Origin: Cordia subcordata
Lineage: Eukaryota; Streptophyta; Magnoliopsida; Boraginales; Cordiaceae
Length of the DNA: 64,000 nucleotides
Assembly (NCBI GenBank): GCA_028554755.1
Contig: JAPTOF010000001.1
Span: 818,501-882,500 of the forward strand
Reading direction: 5' to 3'
A program made the translations under genes and the position numbers. The stretch's first letter is position 1; each line of letters opens with the position of its first letter. The notes under the pieces are model-generated. The model was not told the origin of the DNA, made no database searches, and saw only the letters and a list, made by a program, of their open reading frames with translations. This document shows positions 49,884 to 61,233 of the stretch, piece after piece.

Positions 49884-50185
49884 TTGGCGGGAACTAGATT
49901 GAACCATCCGATGGTGTTCCCGCCAAAGCCAACGGTAAGGACATGGCCATCATTGTCGATCACGTTGACGTGGATATGTCAACATTTTGAGGCGGGAACT
50001 TGAAGAAGCGGAGGTAATTGAAAAAAGCAAGAGAACACTGGCTTCGCCTTTTGCTGTGGATTAAAGAAGCCCCAAAGGTGACACGTGTCTTGACAGCACA
50101 GGCTTTGGTCGATTGTGACCTTTTTCGGATTTTTTCCCTTCGTAAACCCCGCCATCTTGCTTTTGACCGTATAAGTTTTGGCGCC
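49884..50185. promoter_or_regulatory. Cluster of E2F-like sites and a palindromic G-box, no gene attached
   Basis: A GC-richer island in AT-rich DNA. GGCGGGAAC occurs at 49886-49894 and 49991-49999, its inverse GTTCCCGCC at 49916-49924, and TTTTGGCGCC at 50176-50185. These match the E2F/DP core TTSSCGSS. The first two form an 11 bp perfect inverted repeat (TTGGCGGGAAC). GACACGTGTC, a 10 bp palindrome with a G-box, lies at 50080-50089, and TTGAC (W-box-like) cores are near 49964. No downstream gene is visible, so regulatory function is inference only. Confidence 0.3.
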
Positions 50186-51085
50186 TGAATATTTGAACTC
50201 CTAAATTTATGAATTAATGTTTCTTTGTTTACGTGATTGTCTACATGTACTTGTCACTTCCACAATTTTCTTTTTATATTTCTGTTGCTTAGAATTTTTG
50301 TAAAATGCTTGTATAAAATGCTTTCTCTTTGATCCAATGTGTATCTACAATTTATGCAAAAGATTATGAGATTGCACCTTTTTACCAACGTGATTAAGAA
50401 AAGATTTCTTTGCAAATCTCACTTGATGTGAACTTAATCATGTTCACTGATGCTAAGATAATGCATGATTAGCATGTTCTATGTAGGTCCGACCTAAGGA
50501 GAATTTTAAGATCTCTAAACAAATCTTATACTAATAATATTAGCCGTGTACAATAATGTGAAGGTTACAACAACGTTTAAACAATTTGGTCAAAGCACGT
50601 GAACTCATAAGCTTAGCTCCCGCCCGGTCTATTCCAGAGCAAGAAAACCTCTAATAATCTTGTTATTTTGATTATCATGGATGATTAGATTACGCCAAGA
50701 ATATCCTTTTGTTGTTAGTGAGATTCTAAAAGCAAATTCACATATGTAATGAGCTGCAACTGTGGACCCCGATCGTCCGATCACAATTACATGGCTATTT
50801 TAATTTTCCATTCTAGGGCAGACCTTTAGGTGAGTCGAGATTTATTTGTGCCTTCTTAATGAGTGGCTAACAAAACGTAAGCAGAAGGCAAAAATACTCG
50901 TAAGTTTTAAGGTCATGTTTTTAATTGCGCATTTTTGGACATGCATGCTAGTAAAACAATTGAGTCCTTGACAAGCTCAGTCGCCATTTTCGGCCTAAAC
51001 GTCCGATTTTTGCACAGCCTTTTCTTTCTTTCTTTCTTTTTTTTTCGGTTATTTTTCTGTCTCTTTTTTGTTTTTCGTGCACAAA

Positions 51086-51314
51086 GGGCCCGTTTGGATT
51101 TTTTTTTTCAAAAGTATTTTTTTAACAGTTTTTGAAAAATATATATATTTTTTTAGAAATTGAAAATTTTGACTTTTAAAAAAAATTGTATTTGAGCTTT
51201 TTTCAGAACTTTGACTTTTCTGAAAACTAAATTAAATAGTTATTGCAAATTTAATATAACTTTTTTAAGAAAAAAAATAATTTTTCTTGAAAAAAACCCA
51301 ATCCAAATAGGCCC
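51086..51314. mobile_element. Tourist/Harbinger-like MITE
   Basis: A 229 bp element with ends GGGCCCGTTTGGATTTT and, reversed, GGGCCTATTTGGATTGG. AAA lies on both sides (51083-51085, 51315-51317). Internal order and orientation match the element at 24270-24506 (TTTTTGAAAAAT, GTATTTGAGCTTTTTTCAGA, ATTTAATATAAC). Confidence 0.7.
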
Positions 51315-53339
51315 AAATTTCCTAAGTCATCCGGCTAATACTCCTGTACTAATGTACTATACTAGGCAAAACATGGTAAATTCACATGATGGAGCAAACT
51401 TTAAATCGATGCATGTCTAATTACCTTCATACTTGGTTCATGGAGTGTTCTCAAGTACTACTGTATATACACAAGAGTTATCAGATACTAGATATCTTTT
51501 GGTTTTACATCTGAAACAAAAACTGGAAAAACTCCGATCTAGCTCGAGATTCATGAGCTAGCTCGGGAAAAATTCTTTTTCCCCTCTTTTTTCTTTTAAT
51601 TAGAATAAGGAAAAATCCACCCCAAGTAAACGTATATATTAAAAATTGGCCTCATGATTATAAATCTCGTACGTAATATAATGGCATGACCCAGTTGTAT
51701 TTATCTTATTTTCTACTTATTGGATTTTATTTTTTTTTCCCTTCTTCTTTTCTTGCTGGGATTAGGTTGGTTCGAATGGAAAAACAAGAACAATAATTAG
51801 TGGTCACTGAATATCAAGGTACTTCGTAAAGAGAATTTATTTATCCATAGGACCCATCACAAGATCTCCATAGAGAAATCAGAAATGGCGAGTATTGAGA
51901 GGAGGCATAGTAAATGCTGAGTGAACCTAAGAAGTCAAGCAAAATAATGGGCACTTACGAGAGGCCTAGCATGACAGCTGGAATGTTGACAGAATTTGGT
52001 GAAGGAAAACACTGCCTCAACAGCTAGCCTAACCATTTTATTTTGCCGCTGATTGAAGAGAGCTTCAAGATGGTGACCTTCGTTTCTGCAATATTTTTAA
52101 GACATGCAATATAACTTTTTGCATCGGGTGAGAAGGCGTTGTTTGCCTTACTGAAATGACATCTCTAGACATTTTAAAACATATCCTTTACACTCGAAAA
52201 TAAACCTTATGGTGTAGCAAGATTTCAAGTTAACTACTAACCGAACAATATATGTCACTAAATGATATATTAAAAGGTTCATCCGACAATTTGTCACGAC
52301 CTTCTTTGCAACAAATTTGGATTCTTAATGTAATATATAAACAAGTCGTGTAATATACGAGAGAGAGAGAGAGAGGAGGAAATGTATATGTAAATTTTCA
52401 TTAATTGATTTATTTTGCTAGGAAGCAAAAGTATACAAACTAGACTTGGAAAACACAAAATAAATGGTTTACTGCAGAGAAGAGAAAAGGATCAAACAGA
52501 AAGATGAAATATCATCAGTAAGCAATTTCATTCATATGCAACTAAGAATTTACTCGATCTTTGAGAATAGCTTTTGCTGGAAAAGAAAACGGACTTTTTA
52601 ATGCCATTTACTCAATCTACCAGAAGAGCTTTTAGTTAAGCTTCAATGCATATAACTTATTTCAACTATGACATAAAGGGTCCATTTACACATAAAGTTT
52701 CCCCTAGTTAATATATATTGTGGGTTCACACCTCACAGCATAGAGTAAGGGTGCATTTGTTTTGGCTATTATCATGAGGTTGAGTAATATATTTATGAAA
52801 TTCAAGCTGTAAAAGTTGTTGAGACATTTATAGCAAGTACGCTTTTGTCACAGGCAGCCAGTGAAACTCATAGTTTTTGTCTCTAAATGTGAAATAAATA
52901 TACCCCATGAACTATAGAAGCCATATTGCACGCGCGCTCTCCTGCCTAGCTAACTGATGGTACCCAGTGTGGATGCATTAGTTGCAACTGGACAATGGGA
53001 TTGATGGCAAATGAAAACCCAGAGGCTTTGTCCATCATATCTACTGAAAATTGCATGTGATGCTACATTGAATACATGCATCCCCCGTCGCGTGCATTAA
53101 TCTTATTTTCACTATATAGCTAGGCACATTTTCGAAGTAAATTGTTTATATAATCATGATAAAATAGTACTACAGACATTTTACTACACTGAAATTTTCT
53201 TGCAACTTTAAGAAGATTTAAACACGACACTTATTGTTACCAATATCTAATATATTTCATAATAATGGAGTATATGTATCTTTGTAGCTCAAAGAGTTAC
53301 TATTTTATTTAAAACCTTAAACTTGTAGAGAAGATATTA

Positions 53340-54300
53340 TGTATTTATCTATTGTATTAACCCCCCCTCTTATATTAGTGTATTTATTTATTTATTGTAT
53401 TACACTACAAGAAATCTAGACATAGGTGGCGGTTTTGAAGCTTATAGGCGAAACTGCCACTTATGTGAAAATTAAAATTTAAAATGAAAAATATTTTAAG
53501 AAAATTAAAAAATAATAATTTGGTTATAGGCGGGAGTTTCGAAAACCGTTGCCTATGTGCAACACAAAAAGAAAAAAATAGAATCTTACTTCTTCCAAAA
53601 TTCAAACTTCAACTATTTATTATAGTAGTGTTCTATAATCATTGTACCTACCAAACAGACTAAGTATTCATTCGTTAACTATCTCATAAAAAAATATATT
53701 TATCTATTGAAGAAATTGTCGCCTATTATGAAAAATTCCACCTATCACACCAAACCACCGCTTATAATTTAAAAAAAAATATATTTATCACTTCGGATGG
53801 GGGTTATTATAAAACCGCCGCCTATAGCTTTTCAATAATTCGCAAAAAATAAAATGTATTATAAACTCATTTATACTATTTTGAAAAAATAAAATGCAGG
53901 ACAAATTAGTGATGGTTTGCAAGGACACCGCCACCTATGGCTTTTTTAATAGTTAAAAAAAAAGTGATATAAACACATTTTTACTATTTCGAAAAAATTA
54001 AAATGCAAGACAATTAGCAGCGATTTGCAAAGAAACCATCATTTATATCTGTAATTAGCTGCGTTTAGACTAAACTGCCGCCAATGTTGTTTATGGCTAG
54101 CTGGTCACCCAAACCACCGCCATAAAACCGCTGCCTATTCCCATGTTTTCTTATAGTGTTAACAATCTCCCTATATTAGTGTATTAATGTATTGTATTAG
54201 CATGCTCCTATTAGCGTATTTATTTATTTATTATATTAACACGCCCCTATATTAGTCTATTTATTTATTTTTTGTATTAATATGCCCTCATATGTGTAGA
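53340..54300. repeat. Array of about 40 bp imperfect repeats, split by a CACTA element
   Basis: Units of the form TTAAC(A)xxCCCCTATATTAGTGTATTTATTTATTGTA occur about once to the left of 53403 and three to four times to the right of 54161 (from about 54159, 54198 and 54236). The unit style (CGCCCC...TTAGTGTATTTATT) and the flanking ACCCATGACTTGGACTCCTA text resemble a dispersed, LTR-derived plant repeat. Removing the element restores a continuous unit. Confidence 0.6.
53403..54158. mobile_element. Non-autonomous CACTA (En/Spm) type element
   Basis: A 756 bp element that starts CACTACAAGAAATC and ends TTTTCTTATAGTG, flanked by a perfect TTA duplication (53400-53402 and 54159-54161). Subterminal motifs of the type ACCGCCGCCTATAG and GGCGGTTTTG recur on both strands throughout, as in CACTA elements, where they bind the transposase. 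No transposase frame is present, so mobility would need a partner element. It inserted into an older tandem repeat array. Confidence 0.88.
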
Positions 54301-55205
54301 CATAATTTGTTTAGAGTCTTGCACGTGTATAGTTTTCATATTTTTAAATTGATTACGGTGAATTATGAACCCATGACTTGGACTCCTATACATGATAGAT
54401 TTACTATCTCATTTAAAAATTTAAACTTGCAAGTAAATGTACTAATATTTATTTGTTGTATTAACCGTAACTGCTGCTGACACGATTGAACACGTACTGC
54501 TGGATGCTTGCAAATTTCCCACACCCCTAATTAAAACAGTTAATTAGGTCTGCAGGTTCTATTTAACACAATGTTGTTTGGTATGGTTGAACACCATCAA
54601 TTCAAAGCAGCCTACATAAGAAGGACCATTTAATTATGATCTTAGTTTTTGCCCAAACTGAACACGTAACAAGTGCGGGCACATTTAACGCAGCCGCAAG
54701 AATATGGGCATGATCTATTTATGAGACCACATCACCACGATGGTAATTGTATATATAGGGAATGCCCGAGAGGGCTAAATATATATATATATATATATAA
54801 TTAACAATCTATATATGGCCCTGTCTTGTTAATTCCATTAATACATTCATTTAATTGGTATATGAAGAAAAGAAAGAGCAAGAAAAGAAAAATAATCAGT
54901 AGGACGTTCACATCGATGAATCAGTATTAGTAGATCTGGAGCAATTATGCTTTGCGTAGCATTGGTGCAGCTTAATGATGCATTAATCACTTGACTCCTC
55001 TGCTAATGCATGTGTACCTCGTGTCCAGCTTATGCTTTCATTCTATTGAGACGTTCGATTTCCTTTCACCATCCAATATATTTGTGATCCAATTCTACGT
55101 CTTCTTTTTCTTTGTTTTTAATGACGCCTAAGACTTTTAGTGCAATTTTTTAGGCACACGTTAAGCTGTAATTAGTTGTTGCAAAACACGACTTGATATA
55201 ACACT

Positions 55206-55443
55206 CGCTAAAATTGATCTTAAAAAAAATAGACTCTACACAGATATAAAATTACAAGGGATTGCAATTAATTTTAGTTCTGGATAATGGTACATAAAAA
55301 ATGCATTATTATAAGTATAAAAGACGCTAAAATTGATCTTAAAAAAAATAGACTCTACACAGATATAAAATTACAAGGGATTGCAATTAATTTTAGTTCT
55401 GGATAATGGTACATAAAAAATGCATTATTATAAGTATAAAAGA
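55206..55443. repeat. 119 bp perfect tandem duplication
   Basis: The block CGCTAAAATTGATCTTAAAA to AAGTATAAAAGA occurs twice head to tail (55206 and 55325) with no difference that I can see, so it is recent or an assembly duplicate. Confidence 0.93.
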
Positions 55444-56873
55444 CGATTAAGAATGATAATAATAGTAGTTTCAACCAACTGACTGGTGAAAAAAGAAGGA
55501 AAAAAAGAAAAAAGGAATTGTTTACTGATTACTCGTATGCACATTTGTTGAGGAAAAACTTGATTATACTATTTGGTGTGCTATTAATGTGTAGCATTAA
55601 CTCATTTCGCTTCATTTAAATTAAGAAATACGTGGACCTTTGCGCGTCCAAGTTTTGCTACACGCACGTCTTCACTGCTTCCAACTAATCCGTACCGTAC
55701 GGACGAATTCGGTGATGACAATGATGTAGTAACAGAAATTCTCCATAAGCCCTGAAGTCATCGTATATTAAGAGATTGAATTGGTATATCTATCGTTTTT
55801 ACATCAAGTATGTAATCCGAGCCCAAGCGCTCATTATCGGAAACGTGGCTGTTTCCATGCTACAAATTTGGAAGCTACGTGCATTTAACGCTTTTTAAAA
55901 TTTTGAGATAAGTTTTTTAACTTTTTAAACCTATTTTGATCAACGTATAATAAGAGGAGGCCACGTTAAGAGTATTATAGAAAGCAACTGCATGCATTCA
56001 TGACCTTTGCAATTGCATGTTAGCGTAGTTAATTGATAGCATGCACGCACCGTTACTGGCCGTTGTATAGTGCAGTTATGGTTATATATGTTGATTTAAA
56101 TTCTCTTGTAATATTCAAATAAAAATGATATGAGAACAGATTTACCATTGCAAAGTCAATAGATGTGATCAAGGGATACTTACAGCCAGAGTTAAGTGGA
56201 CGAACACGAGACAGCAACATCGTCGCCCTTCTCCTGGATGCACACCATACATGGCTTTCTTGCTCTTTTTTGTTGGTTTTTGTTAATTATTTAATTTTCT
56301 TTTCAGAATATGATTGTTCATTCTCATAAGACAACTAGACAAGTACACATATATAGTAGTAAAGATAGAATGAAGCCGAACCAAGTCGTCCTAAAGAAGT
56401 CACAAACACAGAAAGACACGCAAACTAGAAAGCTGGGCAAATGCAAAAAAAGACCCCAAGGAAGTGGGCTAAGAAATCCTAACAGAGGCCCAAGTTCATT
56501 AAGGCGTCAAAGAAGAAACTTGGCCGTAGCCCAACATAATACAAACCTCAACAACAACACGAACAGCTGCTGGAGTGCCAAATTTGGGTGTTGGACTCTT
56601 TTTGGACATTAACATTTCCATGATTATTACCAACCATTTCTTAGGATTTTCCTTGGTGGGCTTCAAAATATTAAACCGTTCTTTGGGCCTCTGGTTCCTT
56701 TGATGGCCCAACCTTTCGTTAGCCGAAGTACGATGTCAAGCTACGCTCGCCGCGTCGTCGTTTTGCTTGTTGCACATTTGCACTTCCCAGTTCCCTTTTC
56801 GTCCTATCCATAGGAAGTCAAGTTCAATTAACCTTTTTCTCACCGAAAACAAAAATCATTTTTTCCACAGAAA

Positions 56874-59800
56874 ATGGCTGCTCACACACTCTCCGCACCC
56901 ACAACAAGCCCGACCCGGATTTCCCAACCCGAATGCAACTCATTTGCTCCGACCCGAAAGTCTCTCAGAACCCTCAACCTACACACTCCATGGCTAGGCT
57001 CCATAGCTAAACTTTCACTTGATGCCTCTAGCCTCAGTCCCTTTATCCCGAAACACCAGCTCGTTAAAGCCACCGTCTCGTTCAGCCTCCCCACTGCGTA
57101 AGAACCCTACAATTTCCCCACTTTTTGATGCATTTTACCATCAATTTTAATCTTTTGTCAATAGTTTTTGTGTAGATATTGTTGTTTGGTATGTAAAGTT
57201 TTAATCTTTCTCCATATGTGGATGCATTTTAACATAAAGTTATAGTCTTCTGGCAATAATTTGTGTGAAAATATTGTTTTTTGTCATATAAAGTTTTAAT
57301 CTTTCTCCTTATTGATGCATCATTGCATAAATTGTATTCTTTTAGCAACACTACGTGTGGAGTGGTGCTGTTTGGTATATAAGTTTTCAATGTTTTGGCA
57401 CAAAATGTGGCAAAAGTTAGTCTTTTTGTTATAACGTTTGGAAAATTTTGGCATAATTTTGTGTAATCTTTAGTTTTTTATGCAAATTAAATTAATTGGG
57501 GCATTTATCTGTAAAATCGGATAGCTATATCTCAGTATTTAGTTTTTGATATAATATGGTGTAAAGTTTGTATCTTTGGGCACATTTAACTTTTAAATTT
57601 GGAATTTTGCATGAAGATTGATATTCTATTTAATTTTATTTGAATTGTTCTTGTAGAAAACCAGAGAGGGTTGATTCTCCTGAGAAAGTTCCCAAGTGAG
57701 TATTTTGTTGGAGATTGATTTTATTGTTTGTTTGATTGGTATTTGGTGCTCAATTGTGTTGGGATTGAGGTGTTTTGAAATGGATTGAGTTAAAAATTTT
57801 AGATGGTCGTCCAAGGCGATAAAGTCTTTTGCAATGGCTGAATTGGAAGCAAGGAAGCTTAAGTACCCAACTACTGGCACAGAAGCTCTTATCATGGGGA
57901 TCTTGATTGAGGGTTAGTGTTTTATTTGGTTTGACTGAAATGTACTTCATTTATTCTTATGCATTGTTCAGTTCAAAATTTTGGGACTTAATCAACTTCG
58001 CTGCTGGTTATGTCAGATTGATACTATCACTAAAGATCCTCAAAAGAAAAGAATTTACTCTTTCTGTTATTGATGTGGTAACAATTAATTGTAATGGTCT
58101 AAATTTTTGAGGAGGAAACAGCCATTGAAATTCATATTGTTGCATGTGGCATGGTTACTTTTTTGAGTCAGAGAGATGCTCAGAAATTTGTCACAGGAAA
58201 TATGTCCAGCTTGTGATTTGAATTGACTCAGAGTGATTCACTTATCCTTATTTATTGCCCGTTGAGAGGTTCTAATGATAATGATGTCAATTATTATAGC
58301 ATTTGAGTTTATTATACATCAGTGGTCCAAACAATTCAACTTTCTTATTCGTGTCAAAGTGATACTTCAGATTTCTATAACTGTTGATATAGTACTCAAA
58401 GTCATGTACTCAGGCCCACAATTGGCTAGTGGATTTTGAACTTATGTTAGGGCCTAAAGACTTGGCTTTAGGTTCTAATAAAGATTGTCTCTCCAAAAGA
58501 AATATCAATACTTGTGACTTACACCAGTTATTCTGTGCATGTGGTACTCAGAGGTCCTGATCCTTAATGTTATGCAGAGTAAGGTCTAACATAAACATAC
58601 AACAGTGTTACCTTTGGGTAAATCCTAAAAGTTCAATAAAATTTTATAAAATTTTTTCTATGATGATAGATGATTAAGCTTTGAAAATGAGAGAACTCTC
58701 CAAATCATTCAGGAGCTAATCATGAAGGATCTCTATTACTTTCTCCCAATATGTACAACATGGGTCTAGCACATAATTTTCCAATACTCATTTAGGGACA
58801 ATCTTGGTTCAACGGGTACATCTTTGGAAATACATCCAGCAAACTTGGAAAACATAAATCTTAGAGTTATGCATATTAATTTGCGGAGCAAAATAATGGG
58901 TAAAGAAAGACAAGAAATCCACATTTAAATTGTTAAAATCTTTTCCTGCCTTTGATCCTATTGTTTGGACAAGGAGGCTAAAATAGTATCGCTGTCCACT
59001 TCCATGGTTGTATAGCAAATCTAATTCTATCTTATGTAATTAGGAACTTCATTTGCAGAAAACAAGATATTATATACATTAATCTGTATCCTTGAAATGC
59101 TGATAAAATTCTGGTGGATACACACATTCGTACACACCTCAACTATGTTTATGTCCAAAATGCATTGAATTTACTTTAGTTTGCATCAGTAGTTACTTGT
59201 AGAGGCATACCTTATTGCTTTTCTCTTGCAGGAACAAATTTTGCTTCAAGGTTTTTACGTGCAAATGGAATTACCCTTTTGAAAGTTCGTGAGGAAACTG
59301 TCAAACTACTTGGTAAAGCTGACTTTTTCTGTTTCAGTCCCGAGCATCCGCCTTTAACTGAAGATGCACAAAGGGCCCTTGACTGGGCTTTTGATGAAAA
59401 GCTTAAATCAGGTAAGCTTCTAGTGTTGCTCTTTCAGTTCATGCATGATCAAATCCCTGTCATTTACATCTTGCTAGAGCATATATTTTTGTATTAAATC
59501 GTGTATCAACCCGCAGCATGCTTAAGATTCTACTTGAGTTGTGCTAGTGGCTGAAATATCTGCATAGTTGGTGTTTATGGGTTTAGGAAGTGTTATTATT
59601 GGTATAGGCTCTTTCCTGGGACAGCTTTGTGATATAATTTTCATGCTTATTTTACGTTCTTGGTTACTACCTAGCTACTGAAGCTGATCAATATGACTAG
59701 TCCGGGTCTACTGAAGCTTAAACTTCTCTACCATTGGGCCTAAGCATTATTTGTTTAATGCTATCCCTTCTTTGTTCATCAAAGCTTGTGTAGGAGCTGG

Positions 59801-60638
59801 ATCTATCACATTTAATAATTTTTTTTGAATATGTTACTTAATTTCGATGACTGTTCAAAATGTTTCATTTTCAGATTTTCTGTGGCGTCTTATTCCTATC
59901 AGATGACAAACTTCTCTTTTCTTTCTTTTTTTTTCTTTTTTTTTTTTCCTGTGAGGCCTTCTGCTCATTCTTTCTCTTCTATTTCTGTTTTAACGTCAAG
60001 CAATGGAATTCGTTCCTGTTTCCTCTATCTCCAGTTCCTTCTGTTTTTCATAATTATAACCAGTCATGCCAGTTTGGATTGAAGGTGATCTGAGTTGAGA
60101 TGTTGCAGAAACAGATTCGTATGAAGTAAGATGGTTAAATCTTTTGCCTCTATTAATGGAGCTAGTGCTATCATTACTGTTAACTTAATCAATGTGTAAA
60201 AGGCTATCTGGTTTCAAATTTATTTTTCTGTTCATTTCTGAGTACGTTATTGCATTTAACCATTTGTCTATGATATTGATACTAGATGACATCCTTGGTT
60301 CAGCAAAAACAAATTATTATTATTAGTTTAGCAGAATCTTGGAAAAACATTAGATGTACTCTCTATTCTTGTTTACTGCTTGAACTGTCACGTGAAATAA
60401 TGCAATTTGATTTTTCAAAGAGTTGGAATGTGAGATTCCAGTTTATCACCTTCGTGTCGAATGCCATGTGTGAAATACAGGTGACAATGGTGAAGTCACT
60501 ACTACTCATCTGCTGCTTGGAGTGTGGTCTCAGGAAGAGTCACCAGGTCACAAGATATTGGCTGCCTTAGGTTTGAGTAGTGAGAAAGTTAAAGAACTTC
60601 AATCTTCAATTTCTAAACCTGGATTCGTGGAGGATTAG
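56874..60638 (+). CDS. CLPT2: Chloroplast Clp protease accessory subunit, CLPT family (CLPT2-like)
   Basis: CLPT proteins look like the N-terminal domain of Clp chaperones and bind and stabilise the chloroplast ClpPR core. Five exons (56874-57097, 57657-57695, 57803-57912, 59232-59411, 60481-60638) give 236 aa; phases agree and Arabidopsis CLPT1/T2 are about 240 aa. Residues 1 to about 75 form a Ser/Thr/Ala-rich transit peptide (MAAHTLSAPTTSPTR). The Clp-N repeats follow: WSSKAIKSFAMAELEARKL, YPTTGTEALIMGILIEG, NFASRFLRANGITLLKVR, then LTEDAQRALDWAFDEKL and TTHLLLGVWSQEESPGHKIL. It ends SISKPGFVED. No Walker motifs are present, so it is not an ATPase. Synteny (At4g12060, CLPT2, near AHL1 and SMO1-1) favours CLPT2 over CLPT1; sequence alone does not decide. 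Confidence 0.92.
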
Positions 60639-61233
60639 TAATCGTCATAATCTAATCCACCATCAATGTAATTCTTTGAATCCTCATTTGGTTGACTGTT
60701 TAGCGCTTTTTATAGAAACTCGGAGATTGTACAAGTCTTAAATCAACACAGTTTCTCCTGTTCACCCAGAAAAAAATATTTTCTCCGTATTTTACTTAAT
60801 TTTTTGGCTGTTTGATCATACCATTTACATGGTTAGGCTCCCAAGCAATCATCCTGCTACAGGTTCATACGCCATGTGGGGCCCACATGCCCCTCACTCA
60901 TTCACGATATCAGGTCATGCACTGATTAACCGTATCAAAGAAAAAGATGGACTCAGCAAGAACTGCTAGTTTACCTGGTTTTGACATGCAAAGTTCATGC
61001 TTTACTCTGCGGTCTGTATATACATTAGTGTTAGAGGCAATTTAATGTAATTCAGTTGTGTTGATTTTTCCATTGTATGCATATTATCTTTGAGCTGTGA
61101 GAAGAATGAAGGAAATGTGAACTTCTGTGTGAAGATTATACCGTGACACAAATGGATGGTTGAGACAATTTAGTTCTTGTCTACAATCAAGTTCTTGGCT
61201 TCACTTATCCCTGTAAGCTAAGTATCAAAGTTG
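60639..61233. other. Convergent 3' flanks of CLPT and the MATE gene
   Basis: About 600 bp between two genes that point at each other; expected to hold both 3' UTRs. Nothing else is seen. Confidence 0.6.

Larger units (their letters stand above)
44905..56873. other. 12 kb gene-empty interval between ACR and CLPT
   Basis: The first 300 bp are the ACR leader and promoter. The rest holds a 740 bp MITE-like element (45717-46456), a hairpin with AATA repeats (47845-47965), a GC-richer patch with E2F-like motifs (49884-50185), a MITE (51086-51314), a CACTA-type element in an older repeat array (53403-54158) and a 119 bp tandem duplication (55206). The last few hundred bases are the CLPT promoter. 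No intact gene was found. Confidence 0.6.

Noticed and set aside
56310..56612. 100-codon frame upstream of CLPT
   Set aside because: Basic, Asn/Gln-rich translation with no domain or start context; more likely promoter-proximal non-coding DNA.
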